This document shows, in pieces, positions 31,737 through 43,335 of a stretch of DNA of 64,000 nt (position 1 is its first letter; the number at the start of each line of letters is the position of its first letter). Source of the stretch: Nissolia schottii (Eukaryota > Streptophyta > Magnoliopsida > Fabales > Fabaceae). The DNA is taken from contig QANU01045572.1 in assembly GCA_003254905.1 (NCBI GenBank), positions 1,741 to 65,740 on the forward strand, in the 5' to 3' direction. A program made the position numbers and the translations under genes. The notes beneath the pieces were generated by a model, which was not told where the DNA came from, ran no database searches, and saw nothing but the letters and a program-made list of their open reading frames with translations.

Positions 31737-33210
31737 CCAACAAAGCTGCTATTAAACGTCCAACTTAAGGACGTTAAACAAAAGTGCTGGGTGGGAGACA
31801 ACCCACCGTTTGTGAGCTTTTCTTTCCTTATCTCTTATTTATTTGTTTTATCTTTATCTTTTCTTTCTTACCCTGTTTTGTGCATCAAAGCTAGTACAAT
31901 TTTTCAAGTGTGGGGTGGGAAGTTAAGAGTTTTAACTGTGCATTACTTGTGAATTTCATAAATTAGGGATAATTTAGACTAATTGATGATTGATTTGTGC
32001 AATGTGCATTGTTGTGTTTTATTGTGGCATTATGTCTGATTGAGCATTTTATAAATCTTGGCATGTTCTAATTAATTAACAATATTACCTGGTAAGCTTT
32101 TGAGTCGTTTATAGGATAGCAACCTTACATGCTATTCCTTTCCTTGTTGTGTGTACACTCACTAATGTTCAAGTCCAGAACTTGCCTGATTCTTTGCATT
32201 ACACTTTTACCTTTGTATAGGACATGTGACATGATTGAGGCATTCCTTGTGCCTTTAGCTTACATATCTATATAAGCCTACCTTGAATATTCAACCCTTG
32301 ATAGCCCCTTTGAGCCTTGAACCCTTTTATTGTATAATTAGCCCATTACGAGCCAAGAAAAACCATGATACACCTAGCTTTAGGGCTTAGTAGAATTGTG
32401 GTCCATCTGTTCATATGTGCTAAACAATAAGTGTGGGGTTACATGAGGCCATGTAACATTCAAGTAGGGGGGAGAGCAACCACAATTACTCCTATTGATT
32501 GGAAAATACCCATTTAAAAAAAAAGTGCAACTCTTTTGCAAAAACAAAAAATTCAGTGCACCCATAGGAATGCTCCCTTAAGCTATGAGTAAGCAGTGGC
32601 AAGAGAAGCTAATGGAAATCAAGGCCCTTGCACCGTTGGTTAAGCACATATGCGATGAATTCTACTAAGTCTTAGGCTTTAGCTCACTGGCCATATGAAT
32701 ATCCCACCTTGACCTTGACCCCATTATAACCTTAAAAAGACCTCTTGATGCATGTCATATATATTTGGTGATCCATGATGCTTAGAAGAAAGTCAAGCCT
32801 ATAGAGGCGACTCTAGTGTAGTGTTTGAGAGAGCATTGAATAAACCTATACAGTTTGAGTGACGAGTAACACACACTAACCTGTGAGGCTCAATTGATTT
32901 TAGCATGCCTTGACTTATTATTTGTTCATGATTGATATGCCAAGGAAATTAGTTTTAATGCACAATAATATCATCTCTTGTCTAAATGTACTTTAATTTT
33001 TGGATTGACATGAATTGTGCACAGTTGTTTGGTAATTAGTGAGTCGGCTTAAGTGCCTTCCTGAGTTTTGCGGCTTTGTAGGGGGATGTAAATAGCGTCG
33101 CCGCACCAAAAAAGATTTTCCATCATCTTTGTTTTTGTTTTCACTTTGAGTTTGCTTAAGTTCTTAGTTTCTTGCATGAGGACATGCGATTGTTCAAGTG
33201 TGGGGTAATT
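31737..33210 (+). other. Non-coding 3' region of Athila-type element with polypurine tract
   Basis: I see no env-like frame in these 1.5 kb, although some Athila elements have one. CAAGTGTGGGG stands at 33195-33205 just before the 3' LTR and is the likely polypurine primer for plus-strand synthesis. Close copies occur at 31905-31915 and as AATAAGTGTGGGG near 32427-32439. Confidence 0.75.
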
Positions 33211-34838
33211 TGATAAGTAGATTTTGTACCCTAAGTTATTACTCTATAAATGAACAAATGTGTACTAAATGTGTGGGTTTAACACTTAATCAATATGTTT
33301 TTACACATTGTCCTCTTTTGAGAGAAATTAAGAAAAATGGTAAGATTAGGCATTATTTTACTCTTAGAATTTAATATTTCTTTTGGAGTTTTCTATTATG
33401 AAATTTCAGGAAATGAAGGTTCAAGAAGATCATTGAAGATGTAAAGAGAAGATGTGACCAAGGACAAAAGAGGAAAGAAGCAAGATGGCGAGTTTAAGCA
33501 ACATCGCTCAGCGGATAAANAGTTTAAGCAACATCGCTCAGGGGATAAACAAGAATCGCTCAGCGAAACAGCAACTATCGCTCAGCGAAGCAGAAGGAAA
33601 CGCTCAGCGATACTAAACAAATCGCTCAGCGATTGAACCCTTTTCGCTCAGCGAAAGTACCAACTTGCACCGGCGCATTTAATACGCCAGCCTGGCGCCA
33701 GCTCAGAATTCAGAGCCACCCTGCAAAAGCTGACCAGCGCATTTAATGAAGCCGCATAAGCTGCCTAAATTGACTCAGCCGCTCAGCCCCACCGCCTCTA
33801 TCGCTCAGCGAAAGTACACAAATCGCTCAGCGGCAGTGCTAAACCGCTGAGCGATCTTGTCAAACCTTGGCCTATAAATAGGAGGCCAAGGCATTCATTT
33901 TGGGCATCTCTTCCACATCTCTCTTCCACCATCCACCCTAGTTCTCCTAGGCTGAGAACTCTTCCTTTTCCTTCCATATTTCTACACTTTTTACATTTCC
34001 ATTTTGAGCATTTTCGGTTTATGTTAGTAAAGTGCTTTGTAGAAGCCTTTTTCTCTCAAGACTTGTAACGAAGTTCTGCCAAATTAATTCCAGGTTCTAT
34101 TGTTTCATTTCTCCATTGTCATTTACTCTTTCCTTCTCTTTATTTACTTCGTTCTTTCTCTTTACTTACTTTGAGTTTTAATCCTCCAACCATGGAGGAG
34201 TAGTTTCTTAATATCTTGCATACGGTAACGCTAGATTAAAGATTAATTTGAGGTCTTGCGCTTAATGATTATGCATGAATTGTTCCACCCTTGATTAATG
34301 ATATAGCAATTGCATGTTATTAGTTAAGGTTAAATCTAAGTTAATGAATCTTGACGATTGTATGATTTATTAAACTTTGATTAAGGAACTTTTGGAGAAC
34401 TAACCAGATTTGATTAGGTTGTGCAATTAGTGCTTAATTAATATGGGTTTTAATGCTGAGATCTTGGTTTTAATACATGTATTCACAAATGCTTAAGGGA
34501 TTGACGATCGTAGTTTCTTAAATGAATTGCATATTAATAGAGATCTCAACTAATAAACAACATCTCCTTCTATGGATAACAGATGAGAATTAATCCTTGA
34601 TCTAGTAATGTCGTATGCAGGATATTGCTTTTATCATTGTTGTCTTACTCTCGTTTTAATCTCTTTTAATTTCATCAAACAAAACCCCCCCGATTTACTT
34701 AACTATTAATTGGTTCTAAATTGCTTCTTTGGGAAACGACCCAGGTTAACCCCCTTTACTACGTTTTCGGGGTTTACTTGGTTTATAAATTATTAGTTGA
34801 TCGCGCATTAAAATCTAACGATGTTTTGGTGGGCGTCA
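33211..34838 (+). repeat. 3' LTR of Athila-type element
   Basis: It starts TGATAAGTAGATTTTG and ends GGTGGGCGTCA, 1628 bp, with a TATA box at 33873-33881. It is longer than the 5' LTR mainly because of extra GCTCAGCG units and a 28-31 bp duplication around a single N at 33520 that may be an assembly join. Confidence 0.92.
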
Positions 34839-35122
34839 ATGTACCAATGGATCAAGATTAAGGATAAATTATAAATTATCTAATGCAAAGATTTGTAAAA
34901 GTAAAATCTGTTATACTACATCTTTTGTCTTAGTGAAGAATATGAGTCAAGAAATGATATTAAGAACCCCTTTCCTAACCCTCCTATATCCTTTCTATGT
35001 CTCTAATGAAGGAATCATCTCTACCCCTTTCGGGAAAGAAATCAAGTTTGAATTTCTTATGCCTCCAAAGGAACGAGAACTAAACAGTTTACAAGAACTA
35101 TCTATTAAAAAAAATTAAACTT
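34839..35122 (+). pseudogene. Protease C-terminal part (copy IV)
   Basis: This continues the viral protease after the Athila insertion. The frame includes KNMSQEMILRTPFLTLLYPF and EGIISTPFGKEI, ending in ERELNSLQELSIKKN. The ILGTP motif of copy II is ILRTP here, a change at a structurally important Gly. An Athila-like solo LTR interrupts at 35123, and the viral sequence resumes at 36705. Confidence 0.85.
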
Positions 35123-36704
35123 TGTTGAAAGCCTCTTCGCAATAGTTTCACACTCTCGTCAATTTAATATATCCTTATACAGCTTTCAGATTCACGAGGA
35201 ATCCAATTGCAGTATAGACGGGTATAATCGTATCCACAGGGATTGTGTTTAAAACAAATATCTTGAGGTTGAAATACTTTAAGTTATAGAAAGTGATTTG
35301 ATATTTTGATGGGTAAATAATGATAAATAACTGCAGATAAAATAAAGGAAATAATAAAATAAAGGAAACAATAATGGGATTGAGTTAGGTAGGTAAAGAA
35401 AGATGTTGGGATTTTAGTGACAATATTTCTCAATGTAGCCATGTGACTTATGAGTCTTATTGATTTTATCGCCACCAGTTCTTAACTTAATCATCTTTCT
35501 CAAGCATGTTAAGTTCACAAGTTCCTTTATTAAATTGTCAATGTCTTGCACAAACTCAACAAAGTACCTTGAAGTTAAAGCGGGTGTTAATGCGATTAGT
35601 TCTAGGTCTCTAGTTATGGCAGTTAAAAACTAAATGAATTGATCTAGGTCAAGCTCAAATAGTTGTAACTCCCGTTCACAATATTCAAGCATTAAATCAA
35701 GCTTATTCAAAGCACTATTGCTCTTAACCTGGTTTGTAACTTAACTATCATAACTCTCGTTCATGCAAGCAAGTCTCAAATTAAGAATCAAAGTACTAAC
35801 GACAGCAAGCATTAAGCACAAGATCATTCATTAAAATCATAAGACTTCATAGAATCATAATCATAAGTACAATGGATACATTAAGAAATAAAGAACATCA
35901 ATCCCAACATAAAAGAAAGTTAGCTATCCATTGTCATGGATAGTTTACAGACTTAGAGGGGTTTAGAGCAATGGTAAGTTGAAAAGAGTGGTGAAATGTC
36001 TCCACACCTCCACCACGGTTCGCAACCGTTGGCAATTCGGCAGCACTTCCTCTTAAGGAAAGCTTCTAAACCCTAACTTTCTTTCTAAACCTAACCTAAG
36101 GAAAGTATGGAAAGTGGAAAATGGAATGGGAATAGGGTGAGTGAAGTGGGGTTGGATGCCTTCCTTGAATGCTTCGGCCTCCCTCTATTTATAGGCAAGA
36201 GTTGGGTGCCTTTGCTCAACGATTTTGGTACCCTCGATGAGCGATTTGCTTGTTATCGCTGGGTGGCGGTGCACTTCCACTGAGCGATTGTACTTTCATG
36301 CGTCTTCATTAAATGCTTGGCAGCTTTTTGCAGGGCAGCGCTGACGTGGCACGCGACGCCAGGCTGGCTCCAGCTGGCTCAATGATGGCGCCGGTGCAAG
36401 TTGCTTGCCGATATACCTTCGCTGAGCGATAAGTGCTGTACCGCTGAGCAATTTACTCTTCAGCGCTGAGCGATAAGTGGTTCCTCGCTGAGCGATGCCT
36501 CGTCCAGAATCTTCTCTTTTAAGCTCTTTTCCAATTCTGCCCTTTTCTTCCATTCTTCATGGGATTATTCTTTAATTAAGTTACTTGCATCCATCTTCAA
36601 AATATATTTATAAATCCTACAAAAATTCATTAGATAATTCATTAAAACATAATAATTAAATGCCTTTTAAAATGATCAAAATTGCATTTTTTTGGCATTT
36701 AACA
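35123..36704 (-). mobile_element. Athila-like solo LTR, reverse, in copy IV
   Basis: The plus strand starts TGTTGAAAGCC and ends GGCATTTAACA, 1582 bp. Flanks AACTT (35118-35122) and ATCTT (36705-36709) fit a 5-bp duplication with one change. The minus strand has the GCTCAGCG series and a TATA-like TATAAATAG near 36182-36190. It is related to the LTR at 39610-41162 (shared AATTGCAGTATAG and GGGTATAATCG blocks). No internal coding region. Confidence 0.85.
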
Positions 36705-37537
36705 ATCTTATTCAAAGAATACAAAACCACTTAAATATGCTGAGCAAAGAAATTCAATACCAAAGAATCTATCAATTAAGGGCTCCCAATATTGTTAAAA
36801 TTATTAATGAGTTTCAAAAGAAAACTGAAACCAAAATCTGTGATTTAAACCCTACTGCGTTTTGGCACCGAAATAAATATGAAGTTTCTTTGCTATATGT
36901 AGACGGGTTTAATGAAAAAGGTATTCCTACTAAAGCTCGGCCAATATAGATGAATACAGAATATATTCAATATTGTAAAAAGGAGCTTCAAGAATATTTA
37001 GATAAAGGCTTAATCCGCCCCTCTAAATCTCCATGGAGTTGCGTTGGATTCTATGTCATGAATGCCTCTGAGCAGGAACGAGGCGCTCCAAGATTGGTCA
37101 TTAATTATAAACCTTTAAATAAAGTTTTAAAATGGATTAGATATCCCATTCCTAATAAGGGTGATCTGATTAAAAGACTACATAATGCTATAATATTCTC
37201 CAAGTTTGATATGAAATCTGGTTACTACCAAATTTCAGTCAGGGAAGAGGATAAGTACAAGACAACATTCATAGTCCCCTTTGGCCATTATGAGTGGAAC
37301 ATAATGCCACAAAGATTAAAAAATGCACCTAGTGAATTTCAAAACATCATGAATGACATATTTTATCCTTACATGGAATTCACTATCGTATATCTTGATG
37401 ATGTCTTTGTATTTTCCAAAGGAATTAACCGACATGTTCAGCAAGGAAAATTAAAATCTTTCAAACCAAGGTTAGATTTCTAGGATTTGAAATCTATCAA
37501 GGAACCATAACCCCGACACAAAGATCATTAGAATTTA
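36705..37537 (+). pseudogene. RT N-terminal and palm region (copy IV)
   Basis: After the linker (NMLSKEIQYQRIYQL-like) the frame has CDLNPTAFWHRNKYEVSLLY, a TAG at 36947-36949, then MNTEYIQYCKKELQEYLDKG through SPWSCVGFYV, RLVINYKPLN and KFDMKSGYYQI to YLDDVFVFSKG (one Leu-to-Phe change after YLDD). A deletion of roughly 60 bp near 37441 shifts the frame. The RT is cut at 37537 by the Mutator-like element and resumes for only about 48 bp after it (38398-38445). Confidence 0.88.
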
Positions 37538-38397
37538 GGGTTGATTATGTTTTTGGTCCCTGTAAAATTTGAAAGTTTGGTTTTAGTTCCTGCGTAAAAG
37601 TTTTAGTCCCTGCAAAATTGAAAAATTAGGTTTTAGTCCCTGGGGTGGGGTGAGGGTTGATTGGGTTGACGTGGCACTGGCGCGGCGCGCCACGTCGGAT
37701 GCCACGTGGCATAACCCAAAACCCAACCCAGATCCGTGACCCGTTACCCGACCCATTTTTAATTAAAATTAAAAAAAAAATTTGCAGGGACCCGACCCCT
37801 TTTACCCCTGCACAACCCCCACCCCCTTTACCCCTAAACCCGTTCGAGCCCCCATCCACCCCACCCCTGTCGCTGCTGCTGTCCACCCTCCGCTGCTGGT
37901 CCCCACTGCTCCTCCCCTTGGCCGCTCCTCTCTACAGCCCCACGCTCTTGATCTCCCCGCACCCTCGCCCTCGCCCTCGAGCCCCACTCCCGCGCCCTCG
38001 CTCTCGCCCTCGCCCTCGCCCTCGAGCCCCACTCCAGATCTGAAACCGTGACCCACCTCTTAGATCGTCAGTTGCTTGTTGTAGGCAGATCCAAAACAGC
38101 CTCAGATCTCACACCCATGGATTCAACAACAACAACAACAACANNNNNNNNNNNNNNNNNNNNNNNNNNNNNNNNNNNNNNNNNNNNNNNNNNNNNNNNN
38201 NNNNNNNNNNNNNNNNNNNNNNNNNNNNNNNNNNNNNNNNNNNNNNNNNNNNNNNNNNNNNNNNNNNNNNNNNNNNNNNNNNNNNNNNNNNNNNNNNNNN
38301 NNNNNNNNNNNNNNNNNNNNNNNNNNNNNNNNNNNNNNNNNNNNNGGACTAAAACCAAACTTTCAAATTTTACAGGAACCAAAAACATAATTAACCC
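37538..38397. mobile_element. Non-autonomous Mutator-like element (MULE) with gap
   Basis: Terminal inverted repeats of about 50 bp start GGGTTGATTATGTTTTTGG and end in the complement (CAAAAACATAATTAACCC), including the TGTAAAATTTGAAAGTTTGG block. A perfect 9-bp duplication TAGAATTTA flanks it (37529-37537, 38398-38406); 9 bp is typical of Mutator-type transposition. The interior has a CACGTCGG/CCACGTGG-rich segment, a C-rich proline-codon-like stretch, a short Thr-codon run, and 202 Ns. No transposase is seen. Confidence 0.9.
38144..38345. other. Assembly gap (202 N)
   Basis: Run of N inside the Mutator-like element; its content is unknown. Confidence 0.98.
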
Positions 38398-38465
38398 TAG
38401 AATTTACCTCAAAATTTTCTGACAAAATAACAGATAATACCCAGTTATAGTCTTGTAAATTGCAG
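38398..38465 (+). pseudogene. End of copy IV and junction to lineage 2
   Basis: To about 38445 the sequence continues the RT of copy IV (compare 47139-47165 in reverse). About 20 unassigned bases follow, and from 38466 the sequence is lineage 2 in reverse. Confidence 0.7.
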
Positions 38466-39609
38466 GTTGATAAGGCTTGGCTCCAGGAAAAGGTTTTGGT
38501 GGTGGTGTGAAGTAAGGACTATCTTCTTCAACTTTCTTGGGTTGAATGTTCTCAACATGTCTTTGGAGTTCTGGAAACTAGCGGTGAAGCTTTGTTACTT
38601 CCCTCTCCTTTTGCTCAAAAACCTTGTCATAAATGCTTTTTCCTGGAAGTTGTCTTACCTCCACTTCTAGGACCTCAATCCTAGCTTTGGTTTCTTTATA
38701 ATACTTTTGCATTTTTTCTGACAAGACTTCCACCTTCTTATCGATCGTATCTGTCATGTTTTCAACTTGGTCGTCGATCTTCTTCAGAAGCTTGTTTTGT
38801 GCTAAGGAGTTCTCGGTTTGCCAGTTAAGAACTTCCTTGGCCTGAGAAAACACCTTTAATTTTCCGTCAGGGTGGACTTCTGTCTGCTGGACAAAAGGCT
38901 TGGTCTAGATCTTTGTGACAGGATTGGTTTTCTTTTCCAGTGAAGGAAAAAAGATCATCATAGGATGAAGAGGCTGTGGAGAACATTATACAGGGTATCT
39001 TCTTGGGCTGACTAGGACTAGTGATGTTGCTCTTATAGGAGTTACAATGATGTGGTGATGGTGGAGGTGGAGGCTAGGTAATGAGGTTTGGATCATTTGG
39101 AGGAAGAGGGATACCTTTCTTTCTTCAGAACTTCGAGTGGCTCATGATACAAAGGTAAAGGTTCTTCTTTTTTCCATATTTCGACCCGAGGGCCTTGTTC
39201 TGGCTTTAGTCTTCTGAAGGGAGGCATTGGCTTGCAGGTTTTCTTGGCTCGCCTTTATCTTTTGGAGATCCTCCCACCAGGTTCTTTTTCATCATCACTT
39301 CCTGCTTTGTCACAGCTACAGTCATAGTCACACATCTCGGGTGCAACGTCCCAAGGGAAGTGACCATTCATTTTGTCAGAATAGACAAGGTGCCCATCTA
39401 TGCATACTGAATAGACTGACATATCTGTTTCGGCCTCTCCTAGAGTAATCATCATTGTGTGGAAGACTGGGGAGTCTGTTCCACCAGATGAGGACTCTTC
39501 TTGTGGGTTGAAGACTGTCTTTACTGCTCCGATCGCCGTCCTCTGGTAGCTGAACTCTGTGGATATAACAGGCTTAAGGGCCTGCTTGTAAGTTTCATAC
39601 CCTGTTACC
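38466..39609 (-). pseudogene. Lineage-2 polyprotein, MP C-terminal to coiled-coil region (copy V)
   Basis: The minus strand continues the MP after the solo LTR (MMITLGEAE..DGHLVYSDKMNGHFPWDV near 39455-39330), then a Pro-rich stretch, then a heptad-like coiled coil at 38853-38578 (NKLLKKIDDQVENMTDTIDK and following). Several frameshifts and stops are present. The copy ends at 38466, in the region that precedes the capsid in copy VI. The order MP, coiled coil, capsid in one long frame recalls petuvirus polyproteins; this assignment is tentative. Confidence 0.7.
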
Positions 39610-41162
39610 TGATGAAAGCCAAATCTACGTGTTTGCTGAATGCTTTTGTCAAAAGCTTAGTTTGAACTTTCAGTTGTTTAAAAATAATATATCCTCCTTT
39701 ACGGCTTTCAGATCCACAAGGGATCCAATTGCAGTATAGTCGGGTATAATCGAATCCATAGAGAGTTGTAAAATTACCATTCTTGAGTTTAGTTAATTAA
39801 ACAATGAAGTGAAGGATTTGGTAAATTTGTTTAATAGTTTAAATAAATAAATAACATAACATAAAAGTAAATAGGCAACAAATTAGAGGTAGATCCAGAA
39901 GCTTGTTGGGAATTGAATCATATCATAGTTTCATGCATCCATTTACTTATTACATAGAATTATCATTTCATTGATTGCCCGCCACCAGTTCTTAACTTGT
40001 TCATTCCTTTCACCCATGAAAAGATCACAGGTTTCGTTTGTTAAACTGTCACTTTCGCATACAAGCTTAACAAAGTACACCAGCATTATTTAAGATGTTA
40101 AAATGGCTAACCGTTATTCCAGCTATGACAACAAGATTAGATGAATTGATTTAGATCCGACTCTAATGATTGTAACTTTCGTTCACAACGTTCAAGTCTA
40201 GAATCTAGCTTAGCATAGCAATATTGATTTTAACTTGGTTATGACTTAATTAATACAACTTCCGTTCATACAAATAAGTCCCAAATCAAGAATCAAAACA
40301 CTAAACAAAGCTAGCATTAAGCATAAAATCATTCAAGCAAATCATAGGAAATAGATAGATTCATATGCAAAAGTTACATGGATACAATCATACTACAATA
40401 TTCATCAAAATCCCAACAACAAGAGGATTAGAAATCCATCTTACAAGAGAATCTCAGAGGCAAGGTTTAGATGCTTACCATGACACTTTACCACGCTATC
40501 ATGACAGCGGTTTGCCAAGCTTCCTTGATCTCTTGGCTCCTTCATCGGCCTCCTCTTTGTTGCTAAACTAAACTAGGCTTTGAAGTACAAAAGAAATGTA
40601 AAAGAATGAAGTTTTTGATGGGGGAAGGGATCATGCAAATGAATGGCACGGCCTCCTCTATTTATAGGCAAATTCTGATGGCATCGCTCAGCGGTTTGGG
40701 TACCACCGCTGAGCGATTCTGGCGTTATCGCTGAGCGAAAAGGCTTAATCGTTGAGCGGCGTCATCATTTCACGTGGCTTAATAAATGCGCCGGCAGCTT
40801 TTTGCAGGGCGGCGCCGCCTCCAGGCTGGCTCCAGCTGGCGCAATTAATGCGGTGGCTGCAAGTAGCTCCGGTGGTACAACCGCGGAGCGGCCAAGGCAC
40901 TATCGCTGAGCGGTCCTTGTCATATGTGCGCTAAGCAGTCTTTCATTACCGCTGAGTGGTCCTTCGTTGATTTCATCTTTTAGCTTCTTTTTCGCTTTTG
41001 CCCTTTTGCTCCATTCTTTATGGGATTCTTCTCAATTAATTATGCTCGCATCCATCTTTCAAAATATACTATAAACCTACAGAAAATGGGATAATTCTTT
41101 AAAACATAAGCAAATAAGTGCCATTTTAATAGATCAAAATTGCGTAAATTGGGCACTTATCA
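39610..41162 (-). mobile_element. Athila-like solo LTR, reverse, in lineage-2 MP (copy V)
   Basis: The plus strand starts TGATGAAAGCC and ends GGGCACTTATCA, 1553 bp. The 5-bp duplication TTACC (39605-39609, 41163-41167) is perfect; removing the LTR and one TTACC gives the uninterrupted MP of copy VI (near 42974). The minus strand has the GCTCAGCG series and a TATA-like box near 40668. Same family as 1-438. Confidence 0.92.
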
Positions 41163-42003
41163 TTACCCATTCTAGAAGCATGAGCTTCTGCAGTTCTTCC
41201 TTTGGTAACTGCTTGGGCACTTGGATGATTGACGGTAGCTTTTCTTCCATATCTGCTACTATCATCATGGTGTGATCATGATATTCTTTTGCTGTGGGTA
41301 GGTAAAAGCAATGATCCTGCAATCGGTATATAAGTTGATGGGACAGTGTTGCCGATAACGACGGCAAGTCTTGCTTTGCACCAGTGATCTGGACCTGAAC
41401 CTTGAACCTTCTTGGCAAGGTAGGATCCTTTAATTGGACATTGAAATTAGGGAACATGGTTAATACCACGCTTCTTGCATTTAGGGTGGTTATAACGGTT
41501 CCGATAACCGCGCATTCATACTCGATGAAGGTGGAGTCGAGTAAAGTAATTCTGGCTGTGACAAGTAGGGCCTTCCTACCATGGAGGGTAAGGACTATTC
41601 TCGCTGCTCCAAGATGGAAGGCTACATATCCTTCATTTCTTCAAAGTTTGATAAGATCAGGATTGATCTCAAGGTCTACACACTGTTCCGCCTGCTTGGC
41701 TACTAAGGCGCACTGGTCCAACCTAGTGGTCTGGATGTACTCTTTTACTCCCAGTCGGGGAGTAGAGATCAGCTTTTTCCAAGACCATATAAAGTTGGAT
41801 TTTTGTCTGCGGAAAACATTGTAAGGGCTAAGGAGAGGAGGTAGGACGGATTCTACCTGAGCTCTGGGCGGTACATGGGAGTATTCGATAAGGTTATCGA
41901 TCTTTGAAGCTAAGGTCTTTTTACAGGAATCCGGAAGATCCTGAAGGGAGAGTTTTGAGGATAAAGTTACAGGGGCAAGCTGTTGTTGGGAGGTGTTTTC
42001 CAT
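41163..42003 (-). pseudogene. Movement protein, N-terminal to middle (lineage 2, copy V)
   Basis: The start ATG is at 42003 (MENTSQQQLAP), with an intact beginning unlike copy VI. Segments on the minus strand: 42003-41641 ending DLEINPDLIKL, a frameshift, then the 30K-type core (VLTMFPNFNVQLKDPTLPRR, 41469-41330) and YHDHTMMIVADMEEKLP. The solo LTR at 39610-41162 interrupts it. Movement proteins of this superfamily form or modify plasmodesmata for cell-to-cell spread. The assignment rests on N-terminal position and similarity in layout to the lineage-1 MP. Confidence 0.7.
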
Positions 42004-42027
42004 GGTTGTGTGGGTTCTTCCTTACAC

Positions 42028-42114
42028 TTTTCTCAAAGCATACTCAAAGTAACACTTGGTACGTTTTTCTCTTTTCTTCAACTGAGGGTGCATGACAGAT
42101 CTTCGAACGACAGT
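42028..42114. other. Unpaired centre of the copy V/VI inverted repeat
   Basis: 87 bases between the two arms, both of which begin TAAGGAAGAACCCACACAAC on their sense strands. It is AT-rich and I could not match it to anything else in the window; it could be residual viral leader or filler. Confidence 0.5.
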
Positions 42115-42138
42115 GAGTAAGGAAGAACCCACACAACC

Positions 42139-43335
42139 ATGGAAAACACCTCCTAACAGCAGCTTACCCCTGTATCTTTATCCTCAAAACTCTCCCTTTC
42201 GGATCTTCCTGATTCCTATAAAAAGGCCTTAGCTTCAAAGATCGATAACCTTATCAAATACTCCCATGTAACGCCCGGAGCTCAAGTAGAATCTGTCCTA
42301 CCTCCTCTCCTTAGCCCTTAAAATGTTTTTCGCAGACAAAAATCCAACTTTATATGGTCCTGGAAAAAGTTGATCTCTACTCCCCCCGACTGGAGTAAAA
42401 GAGTACATCCAGACCACTAGGTTGGACCAGTGCGCCTTAGTGGCCACGCAGGCGGAACAGTATGTAGACCTTGAGATTAGTCTTGATCTTATCAAACTTT
42501 GGAGAAATGAAGGATACGTAGCCCTCCATCTTGGAGCAGTGAGACTAGTCCTTACCCTCCATGGTAGGAAGGCCCTACCTGTCATATCCAGAATTACTCT
42601 ACTCGACTCCATCTTCATCGAGTATGAACACGCCGTTATCGGAACCGTTATAATACCCTAAACGTAGGAAGCGCGGTATTAACCATGTTCCCTAATTTCA
42701 ATGTCCAATTGAAGGATCCTACCTTGCCAAGAAGGTTCAAGGTTCAGGTCCAGATCACTGGTGCAAAGCAAGACTTGCCGTCATTATCGGCAATACTGTC
42801 CCATCAACTTATATACCGATTGTAGGATCACTGCTTTGACCTGCCCACAACAAAAGAAGATCATGATCACCCCATGATGATAGTAGCAGATATGGAAGAA
42901 AAGCTACCATCAATCATCCAAGTGCCCAAGCAGATACCAAAGGAAGAACTGCAGAAGCTCATGCCTCTAGAATGGGTAACAGGGTATGAAACTTACAAGC
43001 ACGCCCTTAAGCCTGTTGTATCCACAGAGTTCAGTTACCGAAGAACGGTGACCGGAGCAGTAAAGACAGTCTTCAAACCACAAGAAGAGTCATCTTCTGG
43101 TGGAATAGACTCCCCAATCTTCCACACAATGATGATTACTCTGGGAGAGGCCGAAATAGATATGCCATTCCATTCAATATGCGCAGATGGGCGCCTTGTC
43201 TATTCTGACAAAATGAATGGTCACTTCCCTTGGAATGTTGCACCCGAGATGCGTGACTCTGACTGTAGCTATGACGAAGCAAGAAGTGATGATGAAGAGA
43301 AACCTGGTTGGAGAATCTCCAGAAGACAAAGGTGA
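42139..43335 (+). pseudogene. Movement protein (lineage 2, copy VI), broken
   Basis: The ATG at 42139 is followed by a stop at codon 6 (Gln codon in copy V). Fragments continue at 42422-42661 with LDLIKLWRNEGYVALHLGAV and RKALPVISRITLLDS, the best match to the 30K core (compare the lineage-1 MP at 48430-48600), and at 42874-43335 with DMEEKLPSIIQVPK and DKMNGHFPWNVAPEM. The end is acidic (SDDEEKPG) and runs toward a Pro-rich linker. The LTR present in copy V is absent here, so this copy shows the empty target site. Confidence 0.75.

Larger units (their letters stand above)
24473..34838 (+). mobile_element. Nearly complete Athila-type Ty3/gypsy retrotransposon
   Basis: It has two similar LTRs, a tRNA-Asp primer site, gag, protease-RT-RNase H and integrase in Ty3/gypsy order, a non-coding 3' region, and a perfect ATGTA target duplication (24468-24472, 34839-34843). 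The order, the primer type and the DLGA and FMDD motifs fit the Athila lineage. No env-like frame is present. Coding regions have stops and frameshifts, and two single-N joins with local duplications (26681, 33520) suggest assembly problems. Confidence 0.9.

Noticed and set aside
31737..33210. env-like gene of the Athila element
   Set aside because: No open frame longer than about 60 codons and no signal peptide or membrane segment on the plus strand.
37657..38056. Pro-rich or Gly-rich open frames on both strands
   Set aside because: They arise from C-rich low-complexity DNA inside a Mutator-like element next to a gap; no domain or start context supports a gene.
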